51,860 nucleotides of DNA from Opitutia bacterium (lineage in GTDB: Bacteria; Verrucomicrobiota; Verrucomicrobiia; Opitutales; Opitutaceae), in contig JACPIS010000022.1 of assembly GCA_016187925.1 (NCBI GenBank), forward strand, positions 1 to 51,860, written 5' to 3'. Shown one piece after another: positions 19,193 through 28,207 of this stretch. The notes beneath the pieces are model-generated. The model ran no database searches, had not been told where the DNA came from, and saw only the letters and a program-made list of their open reading frames with translations. The first letter of the stretch is position 1. Each line of letters opens with the position of its first letter. Made by a program: the position numbers and the translations under genes.

Positions 19193-20560
19193 ATGATCCA
19201 ACGACATCGCTCCTCCTTTCGCGACGGCGCCGGCTTCGTCTTTGAGCACGAGGGCAAGGTGCTGCGCCAGGTGAACCCGGCGTATGTACCGACGCACGGC
19301 AGGCTCAAGTCCAGCGGGTTCTACTCCCGTCTCTGGGAGAATGGCTGGCTGATACCGCACCGGGAGATACCGGCGGGTTCGGCCGGGTTCGAGGAGCTCG
19401 TGCTTGAGCCCGACCAGCTGCCGGTGATCACCTACCCTTACGAATGGAGCTTCGGCCAGTTGCAGGACGCCGCGCTGCTGACGTTGAAGGTGCAGCAGGC
19501 CGCCCTCGCCGCCGGTTTTTCCCTCAAGGATGCCAGCGCCTACAATATCCAATACCATGAAGCGCGGCCCGTGTTGATCGACACCCTGTCCTTCGAGATT
19601 TACGCCGAAGGGCAGCCGTGGATGGGCTACCGGCAGTTTTGCCAGCACTTCCTGGCGCCGCTGGCCTTGATGGCCTGTCGGGATCCGCGGCTCGGACTGC
19701 TCCTGCGCAATCATATCGATGGCATCCCGCTGGACCTGGCCAGCACGCTTCTGCCCAAGCGCACCTGGCTTAAGCCCGGGCTCCTGTTCCATCTGCACCT
19801 GCATGCCCGGGCGCAGTCGCAGTATCGCAACCAGGACCGGAAAATCACCGCCCGCCCCATCACTCGTCACGGTCTGCTCGGTATCCTCGAAAACCTCGAA
19901 TCCACCGTGCGGGCGTTGCGGTGGGAACCCACCGGCACCGAATGGGCGGCCTACTACGAGCACACCAACTACGAACCGGAGGCCGGGCGCGCCAAGGCCG
20001 CGGCCGTCAAAGCCTGGATAGAGCGGTGCCAGCCCGCCTTGGTCTGGGATCTCGGCGCGAATGACGGGACCTTCAGCCGCCTGGCGGTCGAGCAAGGGGC
20101 AACGACCGTGGCTTGGGACATCGATCCTGCCGCAGTCGAAAAATGTTACCGGCACTCCGTCCGCCACCGGCAGAAAAACCTTTACCCCGCCTTGCTGGAC
20201 CTCACCAACCCATCACCCGCGCTGGGTTGGAATCTGACGGAACGGCAGTCGCTTTTTGAGCGTCGCCGCCCCGACCTGGTCCTCGCGCTGGCTCTGCTAC
20301 ATCATCTGGCCATCGGCAACAACGTCCCCCTCGACCACTGCGCGGATTTCTTCCGGCAGGTGACCGGCACGCTCATCATCGAGTGGATTCCGAAGACGGA
20401 CTCGAAGGTGGACGCGCTCCTGCGCAACCGCACGGATATCTTCGCCGACTACACCGAAGCCTCGTTCCAACGGGCGTTCGGCCGGCACTTCCGCGTCCGG
20501 GAGCGGCAGCCGCTCCAAGGCTCGGAGAGAGTGCTCTACCTTCTGGAGGCCGCCTCATGA
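19193..20560 (+). CDS. Class I SAM-dependent methyltransferase, NoeA-like
   Basis: The 455-residue product has a Rossmann-type SAM-binding motif, LVWDLGANDGTFSRLAVEQG (about residues 280-300). It is followed by an acidic residue in VAWDIDPAAVEKC. The long N-terminal part (VFEHEGKVLRQVNPAYVPTH; YEWSFGQLQDAALLTL) resembles the nodulation protein NoeA / NoeA-like methyltransferases. The substrate is unknown; an envelope or glycan acceptor is plausible from its partner gene. AAGGTG lies close to the ATG at 19193. It overlaps the next gene by 4 bases (ATGA), so translation is coupled. Confidence 0.8.
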   Translation: MIQRHRSSFRDGAGFVFEHEGKVLRQVNPAYVPTHGRLKSSGFYSRLWENGWLIPHREIPAGSAGFEELVLEPDQLPVITYPYEWSFGQLQDAALLTLKVQQAALAAGFSLKDASAYNIQYHEARPVLIDTLSFEIYAEGQPWMGYRQFCQHFLAPLALMACRDPRLGLLLRNHIDGIPLDLASTLLPKRTWLKPGLLFHLHLHARAQSQYRNQDRKITARPITRHGLLGILENLESTVRALRWEPTGTEWAAYYEHTNYEPEAGRAKAAAVKAWIERCQPALVWDLGANDGTFSRLAVEQGATTVAWDIDPAAVEKCYRHSVRHRQKNLYPALLDLTNPSPALGWNLTERQSLFERRRPDLVLALALLHHLAIGNNVPLDHCADFFRQVTGTLIIEWIPKTDSKVDALLRNRTDIFADYTEASFQRAFGRHFRVRERQPLQGSERVLYLLEAAS

Positions 20561-22419
20561 GCCGGCCCGTCTCCCGGTCGGACGGTCGGCGCTCCCGGGA
20601 TGCCACACCACTCCTGACGGCGACGCTGCTCACCCTGACCCTGCTCGTGTTCGTGCCGGCGCATGTGTATCTGGCCAACCGGTCCGACGTGCTGGTCTTT
20701 TTCAGCGACGTCATCATCGTGACGACTATCCTCGCCGCCGGCACAGGCCTCGTGCTGGCCGGCCTGCTGGCGATCCTGCCCGCCGCCCTCCAGCAAAGGA
20801 TCGTCGTGCTCATCCTGGGCGTGTCTTTCCTGCTCTGGTTCCACGCCTACTGTCTGGTGTGGCCTTACGGGGCGTTGGACGGCAGCGCCATACCGTGGGC
20901 CAGCTACACGGGCCGCAACATCGTCGACGCGCTCCTGTGGCTTCTCGTGCTTGCCCCGCTGCTGTGGTTCGCCCCGCGGGTCTATCCGCGCGCCGGCTCC
21001 GCCTGTCTGGGGTTGCTCGTGATCCAGCTCGCATCCCTCGGCATCAGCGCGGCCCGGACCTACGATTCCCCGCTCGATTTCTTCAAGCACTACTACGTGG
21101 AGAAGGAGCACGCCTTCGAGCTGTCCAAGGGAAAAAACGTCATCGTGGTCGTGTTGGATGGCTTTCAATCGGACATTTTTTCCGAGGCCGTTCTGCCGAA
21201 CGCCGCCTACCGGAGTCACTTCACGGGCTTCTCCTATTTCCCCGACACCGTGGCGGGCTTCAATTTCACCGAGTTCGCCGTGCCTGCGATCCTGACGGGG
21301 AACATCTACGACAACAGCGTTCCCCGCGACGTGTTCCTGCGCCAGGCCTTCCTAGGCGACTCCCTGCCCGCCACCCTCAAACAGGCGGGCTTTGCCGTCC
21401 ACCTGTATCCCTGGCGCGGGTTCGCCAACGAATCCATCTACTACCACGAGGCCGTCGCCTCCAATTTCAAGCGGCGCCCCCGGCCTTGGATGAACAAGCT
21501 GGTGGACGTCGTGCACCTCGTCGACCTGGGCGTGTTTCGCAGCATGCCTCAGTTCGCCAAGCGGTATGTCTACAACGACTCCAAATGGCGGCTGTCGGCT
21601 GTCCTGACCGACACGCTGGCACGGCAACTCCTGCACGCTGCGCCGGTCGGTGTCGGTGAGCCCGCCAAACCGGCCGAGATCGGTCCGGGCGGCGTGCTCG
21701 ATAATATTTTCTTCAGGTTCATCGGCCACGACCCGTCCCGGACCGGCCCGATCACCCTCGGAAGCGAGCGCGGTGTCTTCAAATTCTACCACCTCGCCGG
21801 CCTGCATGTTCCAGTCAAACTGAAGCGGGATTTCACCAAGGGAGTGTTCGACTACACCCGCGCCAACTACAGCGAACAGGCGGAGGCGTACGCCATGATC
21901 ATGGGCGCCTTCCTGGACGAGCTGAAGCGGCTCAACGTGTATGACAACTCCATGATCGTTATCCTGGGCGATCACGGCAGCGGCCGCGCGGCCGAGCTTT
22001 ACACCAATCCCGGCGACAGCCCGCGGATCGCCGAGCTCGACCGGACCGCGGCCTATGGGGATTTTCAACGCGACAAAGCCCGCGGTATACCGCTCCTGCT
22101 CGTCAAGCGCTTCGGCGAAAAGGGAGCACTCAAGACCTCCCGCGCACCCGCCTCCTTGGTGGACATCCCCGCCACGGTTCTGGCGGAGCTGAATATCCCC
22201 CATCCCCGGGTGCCGGCCGTGGCGGATCACACGGATTTCCACGGGGTTTCCCTTTTTGCCCTGCGACCGAACCAGCCTCGCGTACGCTATTACGGTGCCA
22301 TGCAATGGACGCTCGAGAAAAGCGATTATGCGAATCCGATCACGCTGTATCGCATCCAGGGATTCAGCTGGTCGGACGATTCCTGGTCGTTGGAGAAGAT
22401 CCTGGATCCCAAGAAATGA
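20557..22419 (+). CDS. Membrane-anchored sulfatase / phosphoglycerol-transferase-fold enzyme
   Basis: The 620-residue product has four to five N-terminal transmembrane segments (to about residue 180) and an alkaline-phosphatase-superfamily domain. Seen motifs are VIVVVLDGFQSDIF (first metal ligand), GFNFTEFAVPAILTG (the nucleophile region; the sulfatase CxPxR is absent) and VILGDHGSGR (metal-binding Asp-His). The layout is like LtaS, OpgB or EptA membrane enzymes, which transfer phospho-groups to glycans. The real activity is unknown. GGAGG lies 8-9 bases before the ATG. It is co-transcribed with the methyltransferase. Confidence 0.8.
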   Translation: MSRPVSRSDGRRSRDATPLLTATLLTLTLLVFVPAHVYLANRSDVLVFFSDVIIVTTILAAGTGLVLAGLLAILPAALQQRIVVLILGVSFLLWFHAYCLVWPYGALDGSAIPWASYTGRNIVDALLWLLVLAPLLWFAPRVYPRAGSACLGLLVIQLASLGISAARTYDSPLDFFKHYYVEKEHAFELSKGKNVIVVVLDGFQSDIFSEAVLPNAAYRSHFTGFSYFPDTVAGFNFTEFAVPAILTGNIYDNSVPRDVFLRQAFLGDSLPATLKQAGFAVHLYPWRGFANESIYYHEAVASNFKRRPRPWMNKLVDVVHLVDLGVFRSMPQFAKRYVYNDSKWRLSAVLTDTLARQLLHAAPVGVGEPAKPAEIGPGGVLDNIFFRFIGHDPSRTGPITLGSERGVFKFYHLAGLHVPVKLKRDFTKGVFDYTRANYSEQAEAYAMIMGAFLDELKRLNVYDNSMIVILGDHGSGRAAELYTNPGDSPRIAELDRTAAYGDFQRDKARGIPLLLVKRFGEKGALKTSRAPASLVDIPATVLAELNIPHPRVPAVADHTDFHGVSLFALRPNQPRVRYYGAMQWTLEKSDYANPITLYRIQGFSWSDDSWSLEKILDPKK

Positions 22420-22444
22420 CCGTGAAGTCGTCGCGAAACCCCGT

Positions 22445-22483
22445 CCGATTTTCCAAGAGCCGCGTCCCCCGACGCGGCTTTTT
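22445..22483. terminator. Right copy of the 39-bp terminator repeat
   Basis: Same 39 bases as 18690-18728, including the hairpin and a T run. Here it ends the membrane sulfatase-fold gene; the stop codon of the convergent antiporter gene begins at its last base. Confidence 0.88.
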
Positions 22484-24762
22484 CATTCATGCACCCAGGC
22501 GCGGAAGGCCGCGATCTGGTCGGGGCTGCCGAGCACGAGCACGTCGTCGCCCGCGAACAGTTTTTCCTCGCCGCCGGGGTTGAGCAGGCGCAGGCCGCCG
22601 CGGTGGATGCCTGCCACCTGCACGCCGCAGCGGTGCGACGGCGCCAGCTCGGCCAGCGAACGGCCCACCAGCTTGCTGGTTGCGGGCAGCTCGACCGTCT
22701 CCATCCGCACCTCGTCGAAATTCGAAGCCGGCGCCTCCACGCGCACGCCGAGCAGGAACGCCTTGGCGCCGGCGGTCTGCTTCGGATCGCCGAGCAGCAG
22801 CACCTTGTCGTGCGAGTAGAGCGCGGTCTCGGGCGGCGGGTTGCCGATCATCACGCCCTGCCGCTCGATGCCGGCGATCACGCAGCCGAATTTCGCGCGC
22901 AAGCCCAGCTCGCCCAGCGTGCGGCCGCGGCAGTCGGCGAGGTCGGGCAGCACGCACTCGGTGAGCGCCAGCCGCCACTCGCCGTGCTGGGCGAGCCACG
23001 GCGCCGTCGTGCCGGTGAACTTCTGCTCGTTCTGCACGATGCGCTCCTGCAACTCCGATTCCACGACGCTGTGCCAGTAGACCAGCTTGTGCCGCATCAA
23101 CGCCAGGGCGCCAGCCACCAGCACCACGGCCAGCAGCGGCATCCAGCGGCCCATCCCGCCCAACGGCACCACCGCGCTGAGCCAGATGAACAGCAGCACA
23201 CCGGCCACGATCCGGATGCCGCGCTCGACCATCGGCCGCAGGCGGGCTCCGTTGCGCACATCGGCGGTGCTGACCTCGGCCACGATCATCGCAAGGGCAC
23301 CCACGTTGCGCCAGATGGCCAGCAGCGGCACCAGCACGACGATGGTCAGGCTGCTCCAGAAGACGATCCGTGGCGCGCTCGGGAAAAGTTTTTCGCCCGG
23401 CAGGAAGCGGCTCACCGTCGCAAAGAGCGGCTCGGCAAACGCCAGCAGGCCGGTCACCAAAAGGATCTCGACCCCAATCTGGATCACGCGCTTGCGGCTC
23501 AGTTGCCAGAGCACGTTTTGTTTCTGCCGCTGCACCAGGCGTTGGAGCAGCGACTGGTAGTACTCGACCCATTTCTGCAGCCAGCCCGGCAGCCAGGACT
23601 CGACCGCCTCGCCGATTCCCGGCGCGCGCCGGGCGAGCGGCGGAGCCGCCAGGGTGGTCAGCAGCGACAGGCCCACCGCCACCGCCTGGAACTCCGCCGG
23701 CAGCACCCGGGCCGTCACGCCAAGCTGGGCGATGATGAAGGAAAATTCACCCAAGGGCGTGACCGTCAGGCCGACGCGCACGGCATCGCGCGTCTTGGCG
23801 CCGGTCAGCATCAGACCGGTGCCGACCGCCACGGTGCGGCCGGCGAGCGTGACGGCGGCCAGCAGCAGGATCAGCCACCACAGGTGCAGCGCCGCGTGGA
23901 AATCGATCATCATGCCGATGGCCACGAAGAACACCGCGCTGAAGATGTCGCGCATGCCCTCGAAGGTTCGGTCGATCTGCGTGCGCTGCGGCGTCTCGGC
24001 CACGATGGCGCCGAGCAGGAACGCGCCCAGCGCAAGTGAGAACCCGGCCTTCTGCGCGAGCACCGCCAGCATGAACAGCATTCCCGCCGTCACGATGGTC
24101 GAGAGTTCCTGATCGGCCGTGAGGCTCATTTTGCGGAGAACCCACGGCACCGCGAGCATCCCGGCGATGCCGGCCACCACCACGAAGGCGCCGAGCAGAC
24201 CGAGGGTCTCGCCCATCCCGGTGTCCGCGCGCCCGCTGAGTTGCGTGAGCGAGTTGAGGATGGTCAGCATCACCACGGCGACGATGTCCTCGAGCACCGA
24301 CACGCCCATGGCCAGCTGGCCGGCCTTCTCGTGCGTCGCGCCGACGTCCTGCAGCACCTTCGAGATGATCGCCGAGGACGACACCATCAGCATGGCGGCC
24401 AGAAAGGCCGTGTGCACGGAGCCCCAGCCCAGCCCGGCGCCAACGGCGCGGGCGAGGTTGTACATGATGATGGCGCCGATGAAGGTCGCCACCACCAGCG
24501 AGAGGCCCAGCCGCCGGAGCTTGCGCAGGCTGAGCTTCATGCCGATGGAGAACATCAGGAACACCAGGCCCACTTGCGCCAGCGTCTCGATGCGCGCGAT
24601 GTTCGACACGAGCGAGAACGGCGGCGTGTACGGGCCGATCACCATGCCGGCCGCCAGATAGCCCACCACCACCGACAATCCCACGCGATGACACAGCCAG
24701 CCGACGAAGCCCGCGATGAGCATCACGACCGTCAGATCCTGGATGAAGTCGAAGCCGTGCAT
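22483..24762 (-). CDS. CPA2-family cation:proton antiporter with two RCK_C-type domains
   Basis: The 759-residue product starts MHGFDFIQDLTVVMLIAGFV. It has about 12 transmembrane helices of the KefB/CPA2 exchanger domain (with VSSSAIISKVL and a FLLGAIVAETP segment) to about residue 400. A second membrane block of about four helices (about 440-580) follows. It ends with two cytosolic TrkA_C/RCK_C domains, each opening with an L-G-S/L-A-E-L type motif. The TrkA_N nucleotide-binding domain is absent. CPA2 proteins exchange K+ or Na+ for H+. RCK_C domains bind c-di-AMP in several bacteria, so control by the DAC in this window is possible (inference). The ATG at 24762 is chosen to start at the first helix. 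Confidence 0.88.
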   Translation of the reverse strand: MHGFDFIQDLTVVMLIAGFVGWLCHRVGLSVVVGYLAAGMVIGPYTPPFSLVSNIARIETLAQVGLVFLMFSIGMKLSLRKLRRLGLSLVVATFIGAIIMYNLARAVGAGLGWGSVHTAFLAAMLMVSSSAIISKVLQDVGATHEKAGQLAMGVSVLEDIVAVVMLTILNSLTQLSGRADTGMGETLGLLGAFVVVAGIAGMLAVPWVLRKMSLTADQELSTIVTAGMLFMLAVLAQKAGFSLALGAFLLGAIVAETPQRTQIDRTFEGMRDIFSAVFFVAIGMMIDFHAALHLWWLILLLAAVTLAGRTVAVGTGLMLTGAKTRDAVRVGLTVTPLGEFSFIIAQLGVTARVLPAEFQAVAVGLSLLTTLAAPPLARRAPGIGEAVESWLPGWLQKWVEYYQSLLQRLVQRQKQNVLWQLSRKRVIQIGVEILLVTGLLAFAEPLFATVSRFLPGEKLFPSAPRIVFWSSLTIVVLVPLLAIWRNVGALAMIVAEVSTADVRNGARLRPMVERGIRIVAGVLLFIWLSAVVPLGGMGRWMPLLAVVLVAGALALMRHKLVYWHSVVESELQERIVQNEQKFTGTTAPWLAQHGEWRLALTECVLPDLADCRGRTLGELGLRAKFGCVIAGIERQGVMIGNPPPETALYSHDKVLLLGDPKQTAGAKAFLLGVRVEAPASNFDEVRMETVELPATSKLVGRSLAELAPSHRCGVQVAGIHRGGLRLLNPGGEEKLFAGDDVLVLGSPDQIAAFRAWVHE

Positions 24763-24891
24763 GGGGTGCAGCAGCAAGTAAGACGCCGCAACCTGCGCCT
24801 CCGTCAAGTCTCCAGCGCCACGATCCGCCTTGCCGCCGCGATTCTGTCCGCGCAAAAACATTCCCCGCGGGCCACCCACCATCATCTACTC

Positions 24892-25869
24892 ATGAAACAC
24901 CTGCCCGCCGGGGTTCTCCTCGGCCTTGTTCTGGTCTCGCTTGCCGCATCGGCGGCCGAGGAAAACAAACCCACCCCGGCTCCGTCGGACGTCGCTTCGC
25001 CACTGGCGAAGCTGGAGGCCATCGCCCCCAAGGAATGGCCGGCATTGCAGTTTTTCGAGGGCTATCACGCCGACTTGCTCGCCTTGGCCGAAAGCAACAC
25101 CCTGAACAGTGGCAACGAATTCTTTCGCGCGGCAAAACTGGCCACCTGGCATGGAGGCGAATATCGCATCACCCGGGTGCGCTACGAACTGGCCTTGACG
25201 GCGATTGCGCTCGGTGAGGTATCGGCCGAGGGTCTGCTGCCTCTGGCGTGGGACGATGTCCTGCAGACCTTGGGACGCCCGCTGCGCTTCGACATCTATG
25301 GCATGGTGGCCCGCGACCCGGATTTCGCCGAACTCTCAGCTTCGCCCACCGTTATCCAGGGCGTCTGGCGCGACCCGGCAGCCGCGAGAAAGGCTGCGAT
25401 CACAGCTCAGGACAACCTCTCGGTGAAGGAAATCGTCGATGCCGACCAAGCGGTCCGAAAGGCGGGTTGGAACAACCTCACCCAGGAACAGATGCAGCGT
25501 ATGATGCAGGAGGATCGCACACGCAACCGGCGCATTCGCGCCATCGTCGCGGCTGGCGAGCTCCACACCGCCGATGACTTCGCGCGCGCTTCACTCGTCC
25601 TGCAGCACAGCGATCGGTTTGCGGGTTACCAACTGGCCCACGAACTCGCCGTCTGCTCGCTGCTGCTCGGAGACCGGAAAAGCGGCCGCTGGCTGGTGGC
25701 CGCCACTTATGACCGCATGCTGAAATCCGCAGGGCATCCTCAGCGCTTCGGCACGCAGTTCGGCCCGACCGGCCGGCTCACGCCTGTGGACGAAGCTGGC
25801 ATCTGCGACCATGAGCGAACCGCCTTGGGCTGCCCGCCACTGGCCGAATCCCGCGCCAGAAAACTCTAA
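24892..25869 (+). CDS. Secreted protein with a DUF6624-like region
   Basis: The 325-residue product has a signal peptide (MKHLPAGVLLGLVLVSLAASA). Its C-terminal half resembles DUF6624: VLQHSDRFAGYQLAHELAVC, then YDRMLKSAGHPQRFGTQFGP and a P-x-D-E-A-G-I-C-D segment. The family function is unknown. The assignment is from the arrangement of QHSD, DR and FGTQ, not a search. It is divergent from the antiporter gene; the next gene, mreB, starts 130 bases after the stop. Confidence 0.6.
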   Translation: MKHLPAGVLLGLVLVSLAASAAEENKPTPAPSDVASPLAKLEAIAPKEWPALQFFEGYHADLLALAESNTLNSGNEFFRAAKLATWHGGEYRITRVRYELALTAIALGEVSAEGLLPLAWDDVLQTLGRPLRFDIYGMVARDPDFAELSASPTVIQGVWRDPAAARKAAITAQDNLSVKEIVDADQAVRKAGWNNLTQEQMQRMMQEDRTRNRRIRAIVAAGELHTADDFARASLVLQHSDRFAGYQLAHELAVCSLLLGDRKSGRWLVAATYDRMLKSAGHPQRFGTQFGPTGRLTPVDEAGICDHERTALGCPPLAESRARKL

Positions 25870-25917
25870 ACGATCACGACGGAATGCAGGTTCCAGCACC
25901 GGCGCCGTCCTCCCCGC

Positions 25918-25945
25918 CCAAACCCGCGCTATTCAACGGGTTTGG
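25918..25945 (+). terminator. Possible terminator after the DUF6624-like gene
   Basis: Stem CCAAACCCG (25918-25926) and CGGGTTTGG (25937-25945), 9 bp with a 10-base loop, followed by CTTTGACAATTTC. The T run is weak and the mreB -35 overlaps its end. Confidence 0.4.
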
Positions 25946-25947
25946 CT

Positions 25948-25977
25948 TTGACAATTTCGCTCGGGCGCGGCTTTGAT
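25948..25977 (+). promoter_or_regulatory. Probable promoter of mreB
   Basis: A perfect TTGACA (25948-25953), an 18-base spacer and TTTGAT (25972-25977, four of six matches to TATAAT). It lies 23 bases before the mreB ATG at 26000, so the leader would be very short. Confidence 0.5.
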
Positions 25978-25999
25978 TCGGAAACCCCGTCACCGCCAC

Positions 26000-27025
26000 A
26001 TGTTCAACCAACTGCTGGGACTTTTTTCCAACGACATCGGCATCGACCTCGGCACCGCCAACACCCTCGTCTACGTCAAGGACAAGGGCATCGTGCTTCG
26101 CGAACCGTCTGTCGTCGCCGTGCACACTGGCTCCCGCAAGGTTCTCGCCGTCGGCGACGAGGCCAAGAAGATGCTCGGCCGCACGCCCGGCAACATCACC
26201 GCCATCCGCCCGATGAAGGACGGCGTCATCGCCGACTTCGACATCACCGAGGCGATGCTGCGCTATTTCATCAAGAAGGTGCACAACAACTCCAAGGTCG
26301 TTTCCCCCCGCGTGGTCGTCGCCATTCCGAGCGGTATCACCGAGGTCGAGAAGCGCGCTGTCAAGGAGTCCGCCACGCACGCGGGCGCCCGCGAGGTCAT
26401 CACCATCCTCGAACCCATGGCCGCCGCCCTCGGCGTCGGCCTGCCGGTCGACGAGCCCGCGGCCAACATGATCGTCGACATCGGCGGCGGCACCACGGAG
26501 ATCGCCATCATCTCGCTCTCCGGCATCGTGTTTTCCAAATCCATCCGCGTCGCCGGCGACGAGATCGACGCCGCTGTCATCAACTACATGAAGCGCGCCT
26601 ACAACCTCCTCATCGGCGAGCGCACGGCGGAAGAGATCAAGATGACCATCGGCTCCGCCTACCCGCTCGAGACCGAGCTGGCCATGGAGGTCAAGGGCCG
26701 CGACTCCGTCGCCGGCCTGCCCAAGACGATCCACATCACTTCGCAGGAAATCCGCGAGGCCATCGCCGACACCATCGCCGCCATCGTCGAGGCCGTGCGC
26801 GCCGCCCTCGAGCGCTGCCCGCCCGAGCTCTCGGCCGACCTCGTCGACCGCGGCTTCGTGATGGCCGGCGGCGGCTCGCTCATCCGCGGCATCGACAAGC
26901 TCCTCTCCGAAAAGACCGGCCTGCCCGTCACCGTCTCCGACGATCCGCTCTCCGCCGTGGCCAACGGCACCGGCGTCTTCCTGACCAACATCGACGAGCT
27001 CTACCGCGTCGCCGCGGACTTCTGA
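26000..27025 (+). CDS. mreB: Rod-shape-determining protein MreB
   Basis: The 341-residue actin homologue forms membrane-bound filaments that guide cell-wall synthesis. Phosphate-binding and actin-fold motifs are clear: [38 protein letters not shown] and [20 protein letters not shown]. The ATG at 26000 ([12 protein letters not shown]) is chosen over an upstream one at 25973 because it matches MreB N-termini. It heads the mreBCD-mrdA cluster. Confidence 0.97.
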   Translation: MFNQLLGLFSNDIGIDLGTANTLVYVKDKGIVLREPSVVAVHTGSRKVLAVGDEAKKMLGRTPGNITAIRPMKDGVIADFDITEAMLRYFIKKVHNNSKVVSPRVVVAIPSGITEVEKRAVKESATHAGAREVITILEPMAAALGVGLPVDEPAANMIVDIGGGTTEIAIISLSGIVFSKSIRVAGDEIDAAVINYMKRAYNLLIGERTAEEIKMTIGSAYPLETELAMEVKGRDSVAGLPKTIHITSQEIREAIADTIAAIVEAVRAALERCPPELSADLVDRGFVMAGGGSLIRGIDKLLSEKTGLPVTVSDDPLSAVANGTGVFLTNIDELYRVAADF

Positions 27026-27066
27026 GCCAGGCCGGCCACGCCGCCGGCTGAACCGCCGACTCCGCC

Positions 27067-27903
27067 GTGCTTCCCAAACGCTTCGATCAGGCCCGTCCGT
27101 TCGCCACGCTCGGCGTCGTGCTGCTCGTGTGGCTGCTCGTGCCGACGGTGCTGAAGATGTTCACGCGCGTCACGTTCTTCGAATTGCAGGCGCCGTTCGC
27201 CGCCGCGCAGTCCTACGTGCAGGACCTGCAGGAATTTTGGGCGCTGCGCACGCGGCCCAAGAACGAGGTCATCGAGGCGGGCCGCGACCTCGCCCGCCTC
27301 AACGCTTCCTACGAGGTGCGCCTGCAGGAGAACGAGCAGCTGAAGGGCGAGATTCTCCGCCTCGAAAACCTGCTCAAGCTCCCGCCGATGCCCGCCTACC
27401 GGCTCGAGCCCGCGCGCGTGGCACGCCGCGATTTCTCCGGCTGGTGGCAGCGCATGATCATCCGCAAGGGCGCCAACTACGGCGTCACCGTCGGCGCGCC
27501 GGTCGTGTTCTCCGGCGGCGTCGTCGGCCGCATCGTCGAGGTGCACGCCTACACCGCCGTCGTCGATCTCGTCACGAGCCCGACCTTCCGCGTCGCCGCC
27601 AGCGCCGAGGGCGACAACCGCCCGACCAGCTACCAGGGCGGCATCAACGACACCTTCGCGGCGCCGCGCGGCACGGTGGAGTTCGTGCCGCTCGACATCT
27701 CCGCGGCGCGCAACCAGCCGAAACGCCTCGTCACGTCCGGCCTTGGCGGCGTCTTCCCGCCCGGCCTGACCATCGGCGAGATCACCACGCTCGAGCCTTC
27801 GACCGACGGCTTGTTCAAGACCGGCGAGGTGAAACTCGACGAGCGGCTCGGCTCGCTCACCGAGGTGACGGTGCTCGTGCCGCTCAACCCGGAGAATCTG
27901 TGA
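27067..27903 (+). CDS. mreC: Cell-shape protein MreC
   Basis: The 278-residue bitopic membrane protein has one N-terminal transmembrane helix (FATLGVVLLVWLLVPTVL), a coiled-coil (about 60-110) and a periplasmic beta domain with GVTVGAPVVFSGGVVGRIVE and TSGLGGVFPPGLTIGEIT. MreC links MreB, MreD and PBP2. The start is GTG at 27067, 41 bases after mreB. The next 304 bases carry repeats and no gene, so mreC and mreD are unusually far apart. Confidence 0.93.
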   Translation: MLPKRFDQARPFATLGVVLLVWLLVPTVLKMFTRVTFFELQAPFAAAQSYVQDLQEFWALRTRPKNEVIEAGRDLARLNASYEVRLQENEQLKGEILRLENLLKLPPMPAYRLEPARVARRDFSGWWQRMIIRKGANYGVTVGAPVVFSGGVVGRIVEVHAYTAVVDLVTSPTFRVAASAEGDNRPTSYQGGINDTFAAPRGTVEFVPLDISAARNQPKRLVTSGLGGVFPPGLTIGEITTLEPSTDGLFKTGEVKLDERLGSLTEVTVLVPLNPENL

Positions 27904-27932
27904 GCCCCGCCTCGTCCCGCCCAACCCGGCTC

Positions 27933-28190
27933 CCTGTAGCGGCGGTCTATGACCGCCGCGCAGATCGACGTTGCCTGCTTCCGGCGGTCATAGACCACAG
28001 CCGTCCTACAAGAACTCGTTTCGGTCCTCCTTTGCATGTCATCCTGAGCGAAGCGAAGGATCCACGTGCTCGGGCGCGATGCAGGATTCGCACGCGTGGA
28101 TTCTTCGCTGCGCTCAGAATGACAGGATACGAAGTTGGCGCCGGAAGTGTGCGCTGTGGGATGTCTGTGGTCATAGACCGCCGCTACAGG
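27933..28190. repeat. Nested inverted-repeat element in the mreC-mreD gap
   Basis: A 22-bp perfect inverted repeat bounds the element: CCTGTAGCGGCGGTCTATGA... at 27933-27954 and its complement at 28169-28190. The left arm also folds alone (CGGCGGTC, TAT, GACCGCCG). A third related copy, GGCGGTCATAGACC, is at 27983-27996. A family A palindrome pair lies inside, at 28038-28123. No ORF is encoded. It fills almost all of the 304-base stretch between mreC and mreD. Confidence 0.8.
28038..28123. repeat. Family A paired palindrome (86 bases)
   Basis: Starts GTCATCCTGAGCGAAGCGAA and ends TTCTTCGCTGCGCTCAGAATGAC, so the two arms are inverted copies around a short centre. The same length and ends occur at 35308-35393. 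Confidence 0.85.
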
Positions 28191-28207
28191 ACCGCGGGCA
28201 GCGCGCC

